Source: Photobacterium galatheae (lineage in GTDB: Bacteria > Pseudomonadota > Gammaproteobacteria > Enterobacterales > Vibrionaceae). Taken from it: 64,000 bases of DNA. The notes under the pieces were generated by a model. It searched no databases, was not told the DNA's origin, and saw only the letters and a list, made by a program, of their open reading frames with translations. Location of the stretch: positions 1 through 64,000 of the forward strand of contig NZ_JMIB01000030.1 in assembly GCF_000695255.1 (NCBI RefSeq), read 5' to 3'. Below are positions 30,852 through 39,642 of the stretch, piece by piece. Both the position numbers and the translations under genes were made by a program. Each line of letters opens with the position of its first letter. Positions within the stretch are counted from its first letter, which is position 1.

Positions 30852-31049
30852 ATGACTCAGACACCTCCGGCAAAAAAAACCAATGTCTTTCGCAGTGCGG
30901 TTGCGGCCATGCTTGGCGTGCAGTCGGATCAGAACCGGCACCAGGATTTTAACCAACCCAGTGCCCTGCCTTTTATCGTGGCAGGACTGGTGGTCATCGT
31001 GATTTTTGTCGCGGTGCTGATTGGGATCAGTCAGTTTGTGGCGGGGTGA
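30852..31049 (+). CDS. DUF2970 small membrane protein
   Basis: A 65-residue protein: a polar N-terminus with the family-typical SAVAAMLGVQSDQNRHQDF and one C-terminal membrane helix (LPFIVAGLVVIVIFVAVLIG). DUF2970 proteins are common in proteobacteria and have no known function. The ATG at 30852 is preceded by AGGGA. Its 3' end overlaps that of dam, on the opposite strand, by 23 bp. Confidence 0.8.
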   Translation: MTQTPPAKKTNVFRSAVAAMLGVQSDQNRHQDFNQPSALPFIVAGLVVIVIFVAVLIGISQFVAG

Positions 31050-31854
31050 AGAGCGCCAGCAGCTCGTCGACTTTATTCCGACCGCTGCCGTTACGGCTGA
31101 TGGTCCGTTTCACTTTCACCACAGACAGATCTGCACCGTGATACAGACGGCGGGTTAAAGTTGTGTCGTGATTGGAAATCAGCACTGGAATACCGCGTTG
31201 GGTCGCCGTGCTTTCGGCGACATCTGCTAATGCTGCCTGATCATCCAAACTAAAGCCATTGCCGGCATAAGACGTAAAGTTGGCCGTCGTCGATAAAGGC
31301 GCATAAGGGGGATCACAGTAAATCACGCTGCCTTTTCGGGCCCGGGAAAATGTATGGTGGTAGCCTTCGCAAATGAATGTCGCTTTTTTGGCTTTTTCCG
31401 AAAAAAAGCACATTTCATCTTCGGGGAAATAAGGCTTCTTATAAGAACCGAACGGCACGTTGAATCCGCCTTTTTTGTTATAGCGGCACAGACCGTTAAA
31501 CCCATGACGGTTCAGGTACAGAAAATACAGCGAACGCTGATAAGGGTCCTGAGTTTTATTAAAAGCTTCCCGAATCGCCAGATAAGCCGCTTTCTGATTA
31601 TATTCTGGAGTGAAAAAATCTTTGGCGTCTTTGATATAACGCTCAGGTTCGGTTTTGACCACATTGTACAGGTTGATCAGGTCTGGATTAATATCCGCCA
31701 GCAGATAATCGTCGTAGTCCGTGTTCAGAAACACAGACCCCGCCCCGACAAAAGGCTCAACCAGTTTACGCGCAGGTGGCAGATGACGTCTGATATCCTC
31801 GACCAGAGAAAACTTCCCTCCGGCCCATTTCAGAAAGGCACGCTGCTTTTTCAT
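31027..31854 (-). CDS. dam: DNA adenine methyltransferase Dam
   Basis: Dam methylates adenine in GATC, directing mismatch repair and timing replication; in V. cholerae it is essential for chromosome II replication. The 275-residue product has FLKWAGGKFSLV for AdoMet binding (about 7-18), FVGAGSVF and the catalytic DPPY in VIYCDPPYAPLS (about residues 180-191). It lies upstream of rpe and downstream of damX on the minus strand, as in E. coli. Confidence 0.97.
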   Translation of the reverse strand: MKKQRAFLKWAGGKFSLVEDIRRHLPPARKLVEPFVGAGSVFLNTDYDDYLLADINPDLINLYNVVKTEPERYIKDAKDFFTPEYNQKAAYLAIREAFNKTQDPYQRSLYFLYLNRHGFNGLCRYNKKGGFNVPFGSYKKPYFPEDEMCFFSEKAKKATFICEGYHHTFSRARKGSVIYCDPPYAPLSTTANFTSYAGNGFSLDDQAALADVAESTATQRGIPVLISNHDTTLTRRLYHGADLSVVKVKRTISRNGSGRNKVDELLALFTPPQTD

Positions 31855-31981
31855 TCGGTTAACCTACCACCCATAGCCACTGTGTTTACAAAGGTGGCGG
31901 ATTGTAACCTATTTATCAGTTTCCCCCTAGGGACAATTCTCCCCCTGCGCGCGGAATCCCCAACATTGCCAACAATATCAA

Positions 31982-33619
31982 CTACTGTGCCCGCTCAATC
32001 TCACGATGGATCTGCGTATAAGATTTCACCCACGGCTGGACTGACTGAACTTTATCCGGTAGTTGCGCCTGTGCCCGACGGGCTGCAGCAACACTGGCGT
32101 AATTTCCGGTCACGACAATATACCAGCGCACCCCCTGACGTTGGGTCTGGTATACCTGAGCCGTCTCTTTCACGCCGTACTCTTCCAAAAAGCTGCGCGT
32201 CGCTTCCAGTGAATGCATCGCTGCCAGCTGTAAAGCATAATGACGGCTGTTGACCGCTTTGAGCGTGTCCATATCATCTGCCATTTCCGCCTGCAGACTG
32301 GCCAAAGGTGGCGGGGACACACTGGCCGGCTGTTCTGCCGGTGCCGCTACGCCTGTGACATCTGTGCTACCTTCAGAGTCAGCACGGCCTTGCGGATCCG
32401 TTGCCAGCACTTCATCAATCGCAGCTTTCAAATCGCTTTGAGATGCAACGGCCAGCTCACCAGAGCCGCCCGTTTCCTGTTCGGTGATCATGGCATCAAC
32501 CACGTCTGACGGTACGACGACTCGCTTGGCGCTCTCACTTGACCGACCGACGGTGAGACCTTCCAACTGAACCGGCGCTGGTAAAGCATCTGTATTTTCC
32601 GTCGTGGGTGCTCGAGCCGCTGCCACCGTCGCGTCGGTGGTGGTTTCCGTCTCAATCGCTACCGTTGGCTGCTCAAGCGTGACCTTCGTTTCAGGCACAG
32701 TTTCAGGGACGCCTTCTGAAGAAACCGTCTCGTTCACCACCAGCGCATTGCCGGACTGTGCCAGTGTTTCATCCAGCGCAGGGGCAGCATCACGCTCTGC
32801 CGCTGACTGTTGAGGAGCCTTCGCATCATCAGAAGGCAAGAACCAGAACACGCTTGCCGCACCAATCAAAACGATCAGGAGCAGCAATAGAGACATTGGG
32901 GAAAACGTGCGTGACGATGATGAGGCCATTTTTGAGATCTCCGTGTGATCCAGGGTCATCAGTGCCCCAGGGGTGGGTGCAACCTCTGCTGCCTGTGCTT
33001 TCAAAGCACGCCGCTGGTTGGCATCCAGAAAATGGCTGGCCAGCACCAGCTCCATAAACGTCTGAACTTCTGCTTCTGATAACGCAGGGATCTCCAGTTC
33101 CAACGGTGACTGTCCCTGACCATGAGAGACCTGACGTAATGCTTTGGTAAGCTGACCCGTCTGACTAAAGAGTAGTACATTGATCTGCCAGCCTGACGCC
33201 TGTTGCGCTTTCATCACCAGCGCCCACAGCTCACCGATCAGAGCCGGGCTGAGCAGGTGAGCATCATCAATCACCAGCAACAGCTCCGCCGGCTTGCCCT
33301 CAAGCAGCCGTTCCAGTGATTGTTGCAACGGATCGCTGTCGTTGAAGACCGCATTCGGGATCAACTGGTTCAGCAGAATGCTTCGGTGCTGGCTGTCATT
33401 TTGCGCCGGGTGGCACATCAACAAAGCCTGCCGGGCCTGACTGCCATCAGCGTCGGCCCACTGCTCGAGATAGCGCTGAGCCAGCCAGGTTTTGCCAGCC
33501 CCTGCGTCACCGCTGATTTGAATTAAATGAGAACCGAAACGGGTCAGAAACTGTACCCGGGAAAGAAGATGGATCTGGCTGTCCAGATCCAGAGACGTCA
33601 GAGAAGCGGCTATTGTCAT
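31982..33619 (-). CDS. damX: DamX: AAA ATPase-like, membrane-anchored SPOR protein
   Basis: DamX is a division protein that binds denuded septal peptidoglycan through a SPOR domain. This 545-residue version has an N-terminal AAA-type ATPase region with Walker A GDAGAGKT (residues 37-44) and Walker B LLLVIDD (113-119), one membrane helix at about 241-261, a long Thr/Ala/Glu-rich periplasmic linker, and a SPOR domain at about 459-537. The ATPase part would face the cytoplasm. It lies 15 bp after aroB and 127 bp before dam. Confidence 0.9.
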   Translation of the reverse strand: MTIAASLTSLDLDSQIHLLSRVQFLTRFGSHLIQISGDAGAGKTWLAQRYLEQWADADGSQARQALLMCHPAQNDSQHRSILLNQLIPNAVFNDSDPLQQSLERLLEGKPAELLLVIDDAHLLSPALIGELWALVMKAQQASGWQINVLLFSQTGQLTKALRQVSHGQGQSPLELEIPALSEAEVQTFMELVLASHFLDANQRRALKAQAAEVAPTPGALMTLDHTEISKMASSSSRTFSPMSLLLLLIVLIGAASVFWFLPSDDAKAPQQSAAERDAAPALDETLAQSGNALVVNETVSSEGVPETVPETKVTLEQPTVAIETETTTDATVAAARAPTTENTDALPAPVQLEGLTVGRSSESAKRVVVPSDVVDAMITEQETGGSGELAVASQSDLKAAIDEVLATDPQGRADSEGSTDVTGVAAPAEQPASVSPPPLASLQAEMADDMDTLKAVNSRHYALQLAAMHSLEATRSFLEEYGVKETAQVYQTQRQGVRWYIVVTGNYASVAAARRAQAQLPDKVQSVQPWVKSYTQIHREIERAQ

Positions 33620-33634
33620 GCAATCATTACAACA

Positions 33635-34708
33635 TCAGGGTTCAATCACCTGACGCAGGATGTCATGAGGTACATCAGAAACGACTTCTGCCTGACCGAT
33701 GCCAGTCGGCAGTACCAATCTGAGCTTGCCTGATAACACTTTCTTATCCCGCATCATGTGTTTGATATAGTGGTCAAAGTTCATGGTTTCCGGCGCCAGT
33801 ACAGGTAAATCAGCCTGTTCCAGCAACACACGGATTTTTTCCGCCTGTGCTGAAGTCAGCAAGCCTAACAGGCATGCTGTCCGGGCTGCCTGAACTGTAC
33901 CAGCAGCCACAGCTTCACCGTGAAGCCAATTACCATACCCCATCTCAGCTTCAATCGCATGACCAAAAGTGTGACCCAGATTCAGCAGCGCGCGTACACC
34001 TGACTCTTTCTCGTCTGCGGCCACCACATCTGCCTTAATTTGACAGCATCGGGCAATCGCCTGACCCAGAGCGACCGAGTCCAGCGCACGCAGCTGAGCA
34101 ATATTCTGCTCCAGCCAGCCAAAGAAATCCTGATCGATAATAATGCCGTACTTGATCACTTCCGCCATCCCTGCCGCAAACTCACGCGCCGGCAGACTCT
34201 TCAGACAGTCGGTATCAATCACAACGGCTTGCGGTTGGTAAAAGGCACCAATCATATTCTTGCCCAGCGGATGATTCACGGCCGTTTTACCGCCGACAGA
34301 AGAATCAACCTGTGCCAGCAGCGTGGTTGGCACCTGAATAAAATCGACACCGCGCTGGAAACAGGCCGCAGCAAAACCGACTAAATCCCCAATGACACCA
34401 CCACCCAGAGCCACCAGCACAACATCACGACCATAACTGCCTTCCAGCAGGAAAGTCATGATCTGGTTGAAGGTATCTAGGGTTTTATACTGCTCGCCGT
34501 CCGGCAGATTGAGCAGAGCCACATCTTGCGCTAATGGGCGAAGCGTGGCCTGCAATGAATTGGCATACAGCGGGGCAACCGTATCGTTACTGATCACCAC
34601 AACCCGGCGACCGGCCACAGAGGAAAAGTAATCCGGATTGGACAGTAATCCGGTGCCAATTGAAATATCGTAACTTCTCTCACCCAGATTAACTGTAATC
34701 CGCTCCAT
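33635..34708 (-). CDS. aroB: 3-Dehydroquinate synthase
   Basis: AroB turns DAHP into 3-dehydroquinate, step two of the shikimate pathway, using NAD+ and a divalent metal. The 357-residue product has the NAD site [35 protein letters not shown] and the metal-binding GHTFGHAIE. It lies 20 bp after aroK and 15 bp before damX in the conserved aroK-aroB-damX-dam run. Confidence 0.97.
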   Translation of the reverse strand: MERITVNLGERSYDISIGTGLLSNPDYFSSVAGRRVVVISNDTVAPLYANSLQATLRPLAQDVALLNLPDGEQYKTLDTFNQIMTFLLEGSYGRDVVLVALGGGVIGDLVGFAAACFQRGVDFIQVPTTLLAQVDSSVGGKTAVNHPLGKNMIGAFYQPQAVVIDTDCLKSLPAREFAAGMAEVIKYGIIIDQDFFGWLEQNIAQLRALDSVALGQAIARCCQIKADVVAADEKESGVRALLNLGHTFGHAIEAEMGYGNWLHGEAVAAGTVQAARTACLLGLLTSAQAEKIRVLLEQADLPVLAPETMNFDHYIKHMMRDKKVLSGKLRLVLPTGIGQAEVVSDVPHDILRQVIEP

Positions 34709-34728
34709 GGCTTGCTCTGTCCCCGTAG

Positions 34729-35247
34729 TTAACGCTCTTCCAGCATTTTGATAATTTGATTGGCAACGACCTTGGCACTCTGGTCGTCGGTACGCACAAC
34801 GTAGTCCGCCACCTCTTCATACAATGGATTACGCTCTTCTGCAAGCGCTTCCAGTACTTCGCGGGGATGATCCGTCTGCAACAGCGGGCGCTTCTTGTCG
34901 CGCTGAGTACGTGCCAGCTGTTTCTCAATGGTGGTTTCCAGATACACCACGATACCGCGAGCAGAAAGACGGTTACGGCTCTCTTTGCTTTTCACCGAGC
35001 CACCCCCGGTCGCCAGCACAATACCCTGCTCCTGGGTGAGATCGTCGATGACCGCTTCTTCACGGGCACGGAATCCCTCCTCGCCTTCCACATCAAAGAC
35101 CCAACTGATGTCCGCACCAGTTCGTTCTTCGATCACAGAATCTGAGTCCAGAAACTCCATATGTAACTGCTGTGCAAGGTGTCTGCCAATGGTGCTCTTA
35201 CCGGCTCCCATTGGGCCTACCAAGAAAATATTTCGTTTTTCAGCCAT
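34729..35247 (-). CDS. aroK: Shikimate kinase I
   Basis: AroK phosphorylates shikimate with ATP. The 172-residue product starts [20 protein letters not shown], identical in pattern to E. coli AroK, with the P-loop GPMGAGKST, the shikimate-binding GGGSV and a lid region near RDKKRPLL. I placed the start at the ATG at 35247; an in-frame TTG three codons upstream is not needed. It follows pilQ by about 206 bp, leaving room for its own promoter. Confidence 0.96.
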   Translation of the reverse strand: MAEKRNIFLVGPMGAGKSTIGRHLAQQLHMEFLDSDSVIEERTGADISWVFDVEGEEGFRAREEAVIDDLTQEQGIVLATGGGSVKSKESRNRLSARGIVVYLETTIEKQLARTQRDKKRPLLQTDHPREVLEALAEERNPLYEEVADYVVRTDDQSAKVVANQIIKMLEER

Positions 35248-35453
35248 GTTTAGCAAATATACGCGCGGTTAAAAAATAGACAAAACCGCCCACAGGCTTT
35301 TGATTTACAAGCCCGAGGCGCCAACTTCCTCACATTTCATTCGTGATAAGACCGAAAATTATCTCAGGACTGACGGCTGTTTGGCAATAGCCAGTCGCCA
35401 CCAAGGCCGTTATCTCTGTTCAGAGATCACCTCTGCAGCGCCATTCCGCCTGC

Positions 35454-36782
35454 CTAGCGAAGGATTTTCGGCGTCACAAAAATGAGTAATTCACGCCTGC
35501 CCTCCCGCTCCAGTGTCTGCCGGAACAGACTGCCCAAGAGCGGGATATCACCCAACAGAGGCACTTTGCGCACCGACTGACTGGACTGATGCTGAAAAAT
35601 ACCCCCCAGAACGATGGTTTCGCCATGGTCTACCAGCACCTGCGTTCCAATCCGCTGAGTATCAATCGCGACCACCTGACCGGTGCCGGTATTCACCGTT
35701 TCACCCGGTTTATTCTGGGTGACTTCCAAATCCAGGATTAGCTTGTCGCCCGGTGTGATCTGCGGGGTTACCATCAGGCTCAGCACGGCTTTCTTGAATG
35801 AGACCGAAACCGCACCACTTGAAGCTGCCTCCAGGTAGGGAATTTCTGTCCCTTGCTCAATATAGGCCATTTTCTTATTGGTCGTGACCAAACGCGGGCT
35901 AGAGATAATTTCCGCTTTATCCTCTGCCTGCAGCGCCGACAACTCCAGGTCCAGCAGTTGATCACCCAGACGCGCGACCTGAAAAGCAATTCGGGCGGCG
36001 CCGGGTTGTGCCCCGAGATTCACGTTCAGAAAATCGTCCACCGCCAGCGTCCCATCACCGCCATTCAGTGTCGCCAGATTCCCTTCAATGGAGCCGCCAA
36101 CCGTCACACTGCCATTGGTGTCCAGCATCCCCCAGCGTACCCCGAGATCAGCCGTATCTTTCTCGTTCATACTGACAATACGGGCTTCAATCTGCACTTG
36201 CCGGACCGGTTGATCCAATCTGTCGATAATCAACAAAAGACTGTCCAGACTGTCAGCGACATCTTTGACGATCAGCGCATTGGTTCGGTCATCCACATGC
36301 AACGCCCCCTGCTCGGTCAACAAGCCGGGCTGCCCTTCGGTCCCAGCCAGCAGCGCAGCCAGTTCAGTTGCCTTGGCATAACGAACCGGAATTACCCGAG
36401 TTTGCAGAGATGCACGGCTGGGTAAACCATCGGCCAGCTCCGCTTTGGGAGCAACCATCATCACATTCCCTTGCCGCAAATAAGCCAGCCCTTTCATGGT
36501 CAGAATGCTGTCCATCGCCTGCGACCAGGGAACATCTTTAAGGTGCAGCGTAATATGGCCCTGCACTGCATCAGAAAGTACCAGATTGTCCTGACGGTGA
36601 TCCGCCATCATCTGGAGCAACTGGCGCACCGGCACATCCTGAAAGTTCAGCGAAATGGTTGTTTCACGTTCCGCCACCCCGGCCGGATGAATCGGAGTCG
36701 ACATCGCCCTGGCCATCAGGCACAAAACCAGTGCCAGCAGAATGCAAAAGTGATGCAAAGTATGATGCACAATAAGACGCAT
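35454..36782 (-). CDS. pilQ: Type IV pilus secretin PilQ, short form
   Basis: PilQ is the outer-membrane channel through which type IV pili extend and DNA enters. The 442-residue product has a signal sequence (about 1-27), an STN/N0 domain (about 40-110), a secretin N domain (about 130-195) and the beta-barrel secretin domain (about 250-442) with VPLLGDIPLLGSLFR near the end. The ATG at 36782 has AGGAAG upstream. No peptidoglycan-binding AMIN domain is present, which makes it closer in size to E. coli HofQ than to Vibrio PilQ proteins, which are longer as I recall. It closes the pilMNOPQ group. Confidence 0.9.
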   Translation of the reverse strand: MRLIVHHTLHHFCILLALVLCLMARAMSTPIHPAGVAERETTISLNFQDVPVRQLLQMMADHRQDNLVLSDAVQGHITLHLKDVPWSQAMDSILTMKGLAYLRQGNVMMVAPKAELADGLPSRASLQTRVIPVRYAKATELAALLAGTEGQPGLLTEQGALHVDDRTNALIVKDVADSLDSLLLIIDRLDQPVRQVQIEARIVSMNEKDTADLGVRWGMLDTNGSVTVGGSIEGNLATLNGGDGTLAVDDFLNVNLGAQPGAARIAFQVARLGDQLLDLELSALQAEDKAEIISSPRLVTTNKKMAYIEQGTEIPYLEAASSGAVSVSFKKAVLSLMVTPQITPGDKLILDLEVTQNKPGETVNTGTGQVVAIDTQRIGTQVLVDHGETIVLGGIFQHQSSQSVRKVPLLGDIPLLGSLFRQTLEREGRRELLIFVTPKILR

Positions 36783-36838
36783 AGTCGATAAGTCTTCCTG
36801 AATTGATAAAACGAGAGGAAAAGTGATGAAACCGTCGT

Positions 36839-37255
36839 TCAGGGTGACCCACCCAATAAACGCAGTGTGGTGCGACCGGGGCAATTTGCTGTTTCTGACC
36901 ATTCAATCACGGTATAAGCCGATGCCACCTCAACAACCTGACCCAGATCCCTCAGCATCTGGCCCTTTGCCACCCGGTAAAGCCGGCCAGCGGGATCACT
37001 GAGCACCGCCCACAGGCCATCCGTGTCACGCAAACTGCCAGTCATCTGAAGTGCAGCCATCTCTGCCGTTCCGGACCATGCCTCGGAGCAAGAAACGTCT
37101 TTCGTTTTGATGGATTCCGGCGTGAGAGAGACAAATAACGATCGTTCTGGCCGGGCAGAAAAAACCGGGGGATCCTGGAAATGAATCGCGGACACTGGCG
37201 CACTGACCCTCAGCAAAATCACAACCATGCACAGGACATATTTTCGAGCCGTCAC
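36839..37255 (-). CDS. pilP: PilP-like pilus assembly protein
   Basis: PilP links the inner-membrane PilMNO platform to the PilQ secretin. The 138-residue product has a short N-terminal signal or anchor segment and a C-terminal beta domain containing GLWAVLSDPAGRLYRVAKGQML, the PilP-type core. No lipobox cysteine is seen, whereas typical PilP is a lipoprotein of about 170 residues, so it resembles HofP of enterics. Its start overlaps the pilO stop by four bases. Assigned mainly from order and the conserved core. Confidence 0.75.
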   Translation of the reverse strand: MTARKYVLCMVVILLRVSAPVSAIHFQDPPVFSARPERSLFVSLTPESIKTKDVSCSEAWSGTAEMAALQMTGSLRDTDGLWAVLSDPAGRLYRVAKGQMLRDLGQVVEVASAYTVIEWSETANCPGRTTLRLLGGSP

Positions 37256-37986
37256 TGGATACCTCCGAATGCACTATCGCTGTCTCGCGCTATGCTGTCT
37301 CGGCCCAAGCTTTCACCATCCAAGCTTTCACGACCCAAGTTTTCAGAGCCTATGTTTTCAGAGCCTATATTTTCACGGCGAAGATTTTCACGGCGAAGGC
37401 TTTCTGGCAGGCCGGCATTAGCCGCTTGGTACAATTGAGCTAAGCCCTGTGCCTTGAGCAATCCCGGTACTTGCGCATCGGGCTGTATCTCCAGCGTCTC
37501 CACAACCAACAGCCACTGCTTTGCCGCCAGCATTGCGAAAAATTGCCCGATCGCGACATAGCTGCCACTCAACTCGAACTGTACCGGCTGTATTACAAAC
37601 GCCTCATGCACCTGGCTCTTTTGCCATTTCAGCCCTTGCAACTGAACCCCGGATCGCGTGCCGGCGCTCTGAATGTCATGCAGCACTGTCATCCATTCAG
37701 CCGCGCCGGGCAATCGTCTCTGCTGCTGCCGGTATTCCGCTTGCAACTGCTGTGTCTGCGCCTGCAACTCTGGCAGGCTGTCCGCCTTGACTTGCTGATG
37801 GCGCACCTGCCCTTCAAGAGCGCTCACCTGTAATGTCAGTTGCGAACGCTGCACCTGTAACGGTGAGAGCAACCACCATTGCCCCAGGGTGAGTACAACC
37901 ACATGGGCCAGCAGGCAAGCAACCACCTGATACCGCAATGGCCAATCCGGCAGAGTTTCCACCGTGAGATCACGCCAGTCAGTCAT
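37252..37986 (-). CDS. pilO: PilO-like protein with pentapeptide-repeat tail
   Basis: PilO forms a heterodimer with PilN in the inner-membrane alignment complex of type IV pili. The 244-residue product has one membrane helix (about 22-41), a coiled coil (about 45-92) and a ferredoxin-like periplasmic domain (about 95-190). Residues 195-236 form an unusual tail of about eight five-residue units of the form (E/D)(N/S)(L/I)xx, for example ENLRR, ENIGS, ESLDG and DSIAR, written by a 15-bp tandem repeat. It overlaps pilN by 8 bp and pilP by 4 bp. The core assignment is solid by order. Confidence 0.82.
   Translation of the reverse strand: MTDWRDLTVETLPDWPLRYQVVACLLAHVVVLTLGQWWLLSPLQVQRSQLTLQVSALEGQVRHQQVKADSLPELQAQTQQLQAEYRQQQRRLPGAAEWMTVLHDIQSAGTRSGVQLQGLKWQKSQVHEAFVIQPVQFELSGSYVAIGQFFAMLAAKQWLLVVETLEIQPDAQVPGLLKAQGLAQLYQAANAGLPESLRRENLRRENIGSENIGSENLGRESLDGESLGRDSIARDSDSAFGGIQ
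37279..37404 (-). repeat. 15-bp tandem repeat encoding the PilO tail
   Basis: About eight imperfect 15-bp units lie here; on the plus strand they run like GGCGAAGATTTTCAC, AGCCTATATTTTCAC and CATCCAAGCTTTCAC. Each encodes one pentapeptide with Leu or Ile at the middle position, the pattern of pentapeptide-repeat proteins. The unit length is a multiple of three, so gain or loss of units keeps the frame. Confidence 0.85.
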
Positions 37987-38560
37987 TCGCTGTCCTCGAA
38001 TGCACGGGCGCCAGCGTCAGGGTGAATGTGAATCGCTGGCTTCCTCCCGGTACATGTCGCGGTAAGGGCTGCGCAACCCTGTCGACTGTATGTAGCTGAC
38101 TGTGACTGAGCCAGTTCGCGCTGCCCATCCGGGTAAGCAACAGCGATAAAGCGGATGCATCTTGCGTCAGCCCACGCAGGCGAACCTGATCCTGATGCAG
38201 CGTCAGCGCTTCTAACCGGATCGCTTCGGGAAACACATCCGGCAGATGGTTGAGCAGGTGGATCAGCGGAAACCGGGCATGATGCCAGTCTGAAATCTGA
38301 CGCAGCCTGTTCCGGTACAGCTCCGACAACCCTTGCGCCTCGGAGACAGCAGCAAGGCTCGGAGCCAGCACAAGTATCTGCTGCTGGAGCTGCGCATACT
38401 GGTTCTGCTGCTTTCGAAATTGTTGGTTACCGTCAAAAAACATTCCCCCGACCGCCACCAGCGCCAGTACAACAGCACCGGATAGCAATCCCAAAAAACG
38501 GCGTCGGTGCGCGGCCTGTCGTTCCGCCCGCCACGGTAGTAAATTGACAGCCTTCAGCAC
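37979..38560 (-). CDS. pilN: PilN-like pilus assembly protein
   Basis: PilN is an inner-membrane protein that binds PilM through a short cytoplasmic N-terminus, here VLKAVNLLPWRAERQ, with the conserved NLLPWR motif. A single membrane helix (about residues 23-42) and a periplasmic coiled coil plus ferredoxin-like domain follow. The start is a GTG at 38560 preceded by GGGGGG, overlapping the pilM stop by 7 bp; it gives 193 residues. The NLLPWR motif and position make the call firm. Confidence 0.88.
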   Translation of the reverse strand: MLKAVNLLPWRAERQAAHRRRFLGLLSGAVVLALVAVGGMFFDGNQQFRKQQNQYAQLQQQILVLAPSLAAVSEAQGLSELYRNRLRQISDWHHARFPLIHLLNHLPDVFPEAIRLEALTLHQDQVRLRGLTQDASALSLLLTRMGSANWLSHSQLHTVDRVAQPLPRHVPGGSQRFTFTLTLAPVHSRTAND

Positions 38561-39498
38561 GACATCGCCCCCCGGATAGCCAAGGCAACCGGTGTTGCCC
38601 AACCGCAGCTACGCGAGAGCGCAGTCAGTTCAGTATCAGGCTGCTGCGGAAAGATTCGCTGCGGTGTCAGCAGGTGCACAGGCACACCGCAGAGCTGCTG
38701 CCAGCACGCCTGTTCATCGGATGGCATGTCACAGCCCGCTAACCACAAGTCTTCAACATCCTCAGAAATGCCGGAGAGACGGAGCTGACGGGAGACATCA
38801 TGGCGCAGCTCGGTCTGAGAACCGGCAACGGGAAACGTACGATGATAAGGCTGGGGATGCTGAGCACCGGCCGCCAGATCCCAGCCCTGATCATGGAGAC
38901 AGACAATCGCAGAAGATGCGCTGAATACACTGGCTGGAACCCGTTCAAGATAGTGCAACAACCACAGCAATGAACGTGCTTGCAGTTCCATCACTTCAGC
39001 ACGGAATCCGGCATCACGGACCTGCTGAACTTTCTGTGTCACTACCGCCGATTTCGCAGCAAAGACTCGGTACAGGTCTGTGTCATCAGCCGCTTCACCA
39101 TCCGGCAATCGATAATAATCGAGGCTCAGTGACTGCGGAGCGACGGCCAGCAAATGAGCCAACTGCTGAGCCAGCGCAGCGGCTACATCCTGTCCCCAGC
39201 GCTTTTCGAGCCCGATATCACGCTGCACGACCTCGTGATCAGGCAGGGACAACACGCATAAACCGGTCCGCTTTGGAAGCAAAGTCCGTAATTGACGCAA
39301 GGCTGACAACTGAGCCGCAGAGGAAGCGCTATCCTGAATAGGCCCTGTGCCGGACAACTGTCCGGCAGCGTTTTCCAGGGGCAGCGCAACCTCCGCAAAA
39401 GAAGATAAAGTGAATCGCCCTTTATTTTGTTTGAGCACGACCGCCTTTACACTTTGACGACCGATATCGATTCCGGTCCAGACTGGCTTGTGCAACAT
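38554..39498 (-). CDS. pilM: PilM-like actin-fold pilus assembly ATPase
   Basis: PilM is a cytoplasmic FtsA/actin-like protein that binds ATP and the N-terminus of PilN. The 314-residue product starts with the phosphate-1 loop region WTGIDIGRQSVKAVVL and has a later phosphate-2-like segment around SSAIVCLHDQGWDLA. I chose the ATG at 39498, with AGGGGGAG about 11 bases upstream. It is the first gene of pilMNOPQ and divergent from mrcA, the arrangement found in most gamma-proteobacteria. Confidence 0.88.
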   Translation of the reverse strand: MLHKPVWTGIDIGRQSVKAVVLKQNKGRFTLSSFAEVALPLENAAGQLSGTGPIQDSASSAAQLSALRQLRTLLPKRTGLCVLSLPDHEVVQRDIGLEKRWGQDVAAALAQQLAHLLAVAPQSLSLDYYRLPDGEAADDTDLYRVFAAKSAVVTQKVQQVRDAGFRAEVMELQARSLLWLLHYLERVPASVFSASSAIVCLHDQGWDLAAGAQHPQPYHRTFPVAGSQTELRHDVSRQLRLSGISEDVEDLWLAGCDMPSDEQACWQQLCGVPVHLLTPQRIFPQQPDTELTALSRSCGWATPVALAIRGAMSC

Positions 39499-39642
39499 AG
39501 CGTGGTATGCTCCCCCTGGTAACGACAAGACAAAATTATTCGAATAAACACCTTTGACGGCGTTAAATTTATTTGAGTTATCTTTATACTACTGACTGAA
39601 GTAGCGCGGATGGCCGGACGAAGGTGTAACGGGAATTCTCAA

